Part shown: positions 21,547 through 24,720 of the stretch, one piece after another | Numbering within the stretch: the first letter of the stretch is position 1 | How the letters are laid out: each line of letters begins with the position of its first letter | NCBI GenBank assembly: GCA_023441125.1 | Contig: JAEZQV010000224.1 | Span: forward strand, 1-24,720 | Origin: Bacillota bacterium | GTDB taxonomy: Bacteria > Bacillota_C > Negativicutes > Sporomusales > Sporomusaceae | Direction: 5' to 3' | Length of the DNA stretch: 24,720 bases | Made by a program: the position numbers and the translations under genes | Notes under the pieces: model-generated | The model's input: the letters and a program-made list of their open reading frames with translations, nothing else | The model's database searches: none | What the model was told of the DNA's origin: nothing

Positions 21547-23931
21547 ATGATTGAGAAAATTTCTACTATAAAAAATCTAGCGGTATTTAATAATTTCATT
21601 TGGGATAATTGTGTGCTAAATGCTGAGGGCAGACCCTTGCGATTTCAGAAGATAAATATTTTGTATGGCAGAAATTACTCTGGGAAAACTACTCTTTCCC
21701 GTATTTTGAGAGCGATAGAAACAGGTATGATTTCCGACAAATATGAAAGCCCTATTTTTTCTATAGCCTTTGATGATGGTACAATTATTGATCAAAGTCA
21801 AATATCTACCTGTACAAAAAGAATCAGAGTTTTTAATGAAGACTTTGTTAGAGACAATCTAAGGTTTATTAGCAACCCGGAAGATGCTATAGAGCCATTT
21901 GCCATTCTTGGTGATGATAATAATATCCTGGAAAAGGAAATAGCTACACTTGAAAACGAAGTTGGTTCAAAAGAGAATGGCAGAGAAACAGGTTTGTATG
22001 CAAAGTTGAAGGTGGATAAAAAAGCATATTTAGATGCTAAAGAGGCTCACAGGCAAGCAGAAAGTAATTTAGATAGACAACTTACTAATAAAGCGACTGG
22101 ACGTGACACTGGTATAAAGTATAAGTCTGATAAGTTTGGTGACCAAAACTACACAAAGCCTAAATTATTAACTGATATTAATACTGTGTTGCATCATACA
22201 TATGCCACTATGGATGATGAAAAGAAAGATGCCTGTGGGCAGTTGCTTACAGAACAAGCCAAAGAGCCCATTCCGGTTCTTTCCTCTGTACCACTCTCTT
22301 GGGAGAAAGTATGCAATCAAGCAGAAGAATTGCTTTCAAAACAAATAGGTTTATCTGATAAAATAGCAGAGTTACTTCATGATGCAGCTTTGAATGAATG
22401 GGTAAAACAAGGCTGTGATCTGCATAAAGGAAAGCAGTCATCTTGTGCTTTTTGCGGTAGTACGATCAAAGATGAACGATGGGAAGTCTTACATAGGCAC
22501 TTTGATGATGAGTCGAGAAACTTAGAAGCTAACATTGATATTTTATTGAATAGTATTGAAAAAGAAAAACATTCGGTAAACAATGGATTTTTGGTAGACA
22601 AATACCTATTTTACTCTAAATATCATAAACAAATTGAGGATTTATCCCAATCGTATCTGATAGCCAAGAAAAATTATGTTGAGCAACTAAATTCGGTTGC
22701 GGAGCAATTAAATAAACGAAAAAGTAAAATAACAGTGCCCCTGACCTTTACATATCCAACGGACCATTCTAAAGCCCTTTTATCAATTTATAAAAGCTAC
22801 GAAGAATTGCGTAGTCAGTCTAATGAATTTTCCAGCAAACTTAATAGCGAGCAGTCCAAAGCAAGAAAGGCTCTTCGTTTACAAGAGGTGTATGACTTTT
22901 GTTCTGATATTAGGTACAATGATATTTGTTCTAATATTACTAACTTAACAAATAAAGCCATTGCTACTAAAGAAATAATGGATAAAACAGAAATAGAGAT
23001 AACAACAAAAGAGGCGGAAATCCAAGAAAAGAAGCGGCAGCTTAATGATGAAGAGAAAGGTGCCGTACGGGTAAACGAATATCTCAATAACTTTTTTGGA
23101 CATGGATTTCTTTCTTTACAAGCAGTTGAAGGTACTGAAGGCCAAGTAAAGAAGTTTCACTTTGAAATCATACGCAATGGGAAACGTGCGTACCATCTCA
23201 GCGAGGGCGAATGTAGCTTGATTGCCTTTTGTTACTTTATGGCAAAACTGAATGACATTGAAACGAAGGACACTAAACCTATTATTTGGATTGATGATCC
23301 TATTTCGAGTCTCGATGGAAATCACATTTTTTTCGTATATAGCTTGATTGCTGCTGAAATTGCTGAAAAAGGTTCATATGAGCAGTTATTTGTGTCAACT
23401 CATAACCTCGATTTCCTGAAATATCTTAGACGTTTGAACACTTTTGAAATGCAAGGAAATGGTAGGCCAAGAAGCTGTGAAAAGCAATACCTTATTATCA
23501 ATAGACATGGAAGTAATTCATCTGTGCTACAAATGCCAAAATACTTGAAGGAGTATGGGACGGAGTTCAATTATCTATTTTCATGCATTTATAAATGTTC
23601 TTGTATTACTGCGGTTGATGATACAAATTTTGAACTGTTTTACAATTTCGGCAATAATGCTAGGAAATTCTTAGAGATATACTTATATTTCAAGTATCCA
23701 GACTTTTCGGAGGACAAGCTCCAACGTTTCTTTGGTGAAGATAGAGTTCCGCCAACGCTGACGGATAGAATTAACAATGAATATTCACATCTGACAGGTT
23801 CCATTGAGAGAGCCGCAATGCCAGTTGAAGTTCCAGAAATGGTATCAACTGCTAAATTAATTATAGATAAAGTTAAAGAGGATAGTAATCAATATGCTGC
23901 TCTAATGAACAGCATTGGGATTTCTGGCTAA
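21547..23931 (+). CDS. rloC: RloC-like anticodon nuclease (AAA_13 ABC-type ATPase with zinc hook)
   Basis: 794 residues; ribosome site AAGGGTGGG at 21531-21539. The ABC/SMC-like ATPase is split: Walker A GRNYSGKT (41-48), long coiled-coil arms (about 125-510) with CAFC at 300-303 as a Rad50-like zinc hook, signature LSEGE (551-555), Walker B IIWIDDPISSLD (579-590) and switch H619 in STHN. The C-terminus holds R706-x3-E710 and H748 (NEYSHL), matching the PrrC/RloC anticodon-nuclease triad (R320, E324, H356 in PrrC). RloC cleaves tRNA at the wobble position, probably as abortive anti-phage defence tied to DNA damage. The gene is much more AT-rich than its neighbours (24 and 16 G+C in two 60-base lines counted), a sign of transfer. 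No hsd restriction genes flank it. Confidence 0.85.
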   Translation: MIEKISTIKNLAVFNNFIWDNCVLNAEGRPLRFQKINILYGRNYSGKTTLSRILRAIETGMISDKYESPIFSIAFDDGTIIDQSQISTCTKRIRVFNEDFVRDNLRFISNPEDAIEPFAILGDDNNILEKEIATLENEVGSKENGRETGLYAKLKVDKKAYLDAKEAHRQAESNLDRQLTNKATGRDTGIKYKSDKFGDQNYTKPKLLTDINTVLHHTYATMDDEKKDACGQLLTEQAKEPIPVLSSVPLSWEKVCNQAEELLSKQIGLSDKIAELLHDAALNEWVKQGCDLHKGKQSSCAFCGSTIKDERWEVLHRHFDDESRNLEANIDILLNSIEKEKHSVNNGFLVDKYLFYSKYHKQIEDLSQSYLIAKKNYVEQLNSVAEQLNKRKSKITVPLTFTYPTDHSKALLSIYKSYEELRSQSNEFSSKLNSEQSKARKALRLQEVYDFCSDIRYNDICSNITNLTNKAIATKEIMDKTEIEITTKEAEIQEKKRQLNDEEKGAVRVNEYLNNFFGHGFLSLQAVEGTEGQVKKFHFEIIRNGKRAYHLSEGECSLIAFCYFMAKLNDIETKDTKPIIWIDDPISSLDGNHIFFVYSLIAAEIAEKGSYEQLFVSTHNLDFLKYLRRLNTFEMQGNGRPRSCEKQYLIINRHGSNSSVLQMPKYLKEYGTEFNYLFSCIYKCSCITAVDDTNFELFYNFGNNARKFLEIYLYFKYPDFSEDKLQRFFGEDRVPPTLTDRINNEYSHLTGSIERAAMPVEVPEMVSTAKLIIDKVKEDSNQYAALMNSIGISG

Positions 23932-24027
23932 AGAAACAGGGTTGGTATCATGTATTGCAGTGCATACATTAAGAGCCGTTGACTTGTTATTTAAAAGTTA
24001 CGGATTTTCGCCAAAACAAAAAATTAA

Positions 24028-24074
24028 GTAGACGTAGCCGTAGACACTACGGAACTGCTACGTCTACATTTTTT
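24028..24074 (+). terminator. Terminator after the RloC-like gene
   Basis: A perfect 11-bp stem (24028-24038 with 24057-24067) enclosing a smaller CGTAG/CTACG hairpin, then A and six T. It insulates the ParA-like gene, whose ATG is 18 nt further on. Confidence 0.88.
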
Positions 24075-24091
24075 GATTTGGAGGAATCCCT

Positions 24092-24720
24092 ATGAAAATC
24101 ATCAGCATAGCCAACCGCAAGGGCGGCGTCGGCAAGACGGTCATTTCGGGCAACATCGCCTACGAACTGTCGAAAATGGGATACCTGGTCCTGATGGTGG
24201 ACCTCGATTCCCAGTGTGACCTCAGCAAAATCTATCTGCCTGGAGACTACGAAGGCGGCAGCATCTTTCATCTGCTCCGCCAGCAATGCAGGCTTGACGA
24301 CGCCTGCGTCGAGGTGGGCGAGAACCTGTACCTCATTCCTGGCAGCCGGGATATTGTACATTTCGATTTTCGCGGCAGCGAGAGCATTCTGCTGCACTAC
24401 CTGAAGCAGGAATGCCTGGAGGATGTCGATTTTGTCATCATCGACCACCCGCCTGCTCTCAGCGAATCGGCCCTGGCAGGCTTTGTCGCCAGTGACGAGG
24501 TGGTCATTGTCAGCGATGCGGAAGAATTTGGCGTCGCTAACCTGGGGCAACTGCTTGACGACCTGGCGCACATCCAGGAAGCCATGAACCGGGACCTGCA
24601 CATTCTCGGCATTCTGGTTAACAAGATTGACCGCAGACGCAAGCTGACCACCGTCATGGTCGACGAACTCTACAAGAGCTTCGGCAATGCCGTGTTCCGT
24701 TCATCCGTAGGCTACGACTC
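24092..24720 (+). CDS. ParA/Soj-family ATPase (partial, runs off window)
   Basis: 209 codons visible from an ATG with GGAGG 7 nt upstream (24080-24084). Deviant Walker A KGGVGKT near residues 10-16, VDLDSQCDLSK (switch I region) and Walker B VIIDHPPALSE, where ParA proteins usually have DTPP. Such ATPases position plasmids, integrative elements or chromosomes, normally with a ParB partner that would lie beyond the window. Base composition is GC-rich (36 of 60 in one line counted), unlike the RloC-like gene 160 nt away, so the two probably have different origins. A maintenance gene of an integrated element fits the context, but a chromosomal role is not excluded. Confidence 0.88.
   Translation, partial: MKIISIANRKGGVGKTVISGNIAYELSKMGYLVLMVDLDSQCDLSKIYLPGDYEGGSIFHLLRQQCRLDDACVEVGENLYLIPGSRDIVHFDFRGSESILLHYLKQECLEDVDFVIIDHPPALSESALAGFVASDEVVIVSDAEEFGVANLGQLLDDLAHIQEAMNRDLHILGILVNKIDRRRKLTTVMVDELYKSFGNAVFRSSVGYD

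Noticed and set aside
23979..24010. TTGACT as a -35 element for a promoter before ParA
   Set aside because: No -10 at a suitable spacing (GGATTT at 17 bp), and transcription would run straight into the terminator at 24028.

Overview
The window looks like chromosomal DNA of an anaerobic, probably spore-forming Firmicute. A Gram-negative-type Firmicute (Negativicutes, Sporomusaceae-like) is my best guess. The grounds are a PerR repressor, two CotF-like proteins, a FakA/DegV pair, a walJ-htrA-rlmH cluster, a membrane-bound [NiFe] hydrogenase, a MASE3-GGDEF sensor, and purine-rich ribosome binding sites with frequent GTG/TTG starts. The taxonomic call is inference; there is no rRNA in the window.

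Layout. 1-1757 (minus) is the N-terminal part of an FtsA-like actin-fold ATPase with tandem C-terminal repeats. It is divergent from a plus-strand operon at 1995-5154: DegV/FakB-like fatty-acid binding protein, FakA-like fatty-acid kinase and a cyclodeaminase/cyclohydrolase-family protein. A bidirectional hairpin terminator separates this operon from minus-strand tex (5216-7402). Then come an HD-GYP-type protein (7556-8599, minus) and a divergent 802-residue MASE3-GAF-GAF-GGDEF protein (8782-11190), a likely c-di-GMP pair. Two small CotF-like proteins, perR, deoC and a membrane-anchored gluzincin peptidase follow. 14360-16983 encodes a Tat-exported [NiFe] hydrogenase (small then large subunit), followed by a phosphohexomutase and the cluster walJ-htrA-rlmH (18552-20951).

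The right end (20952-24720) is accessory. A degenerate second copy of the rlmH 3' end lies about 420 bp beyond rlmH, which resembles attachment-site duplication; the 3' end of rlmH is the known target of staphylococcal SCC elements. Beyond it is a markedly AT-rich gene for an RloC-like anticodon nuclease (ABC ATPase with a CxxC zinc-hook motif and an R-x3-E...H nuclease triad), then a terminator, then the start of a GC-rich ParA-type ATPase running off the window. I read this as a mobile or defence island beside rlmH. The other point of most interest is the hydrogenase small subunit, where one of the usually conserved proximal-cluster cysteines is asparagine.

No rRNA, tRNA, CRISPR array or transposase was seen.
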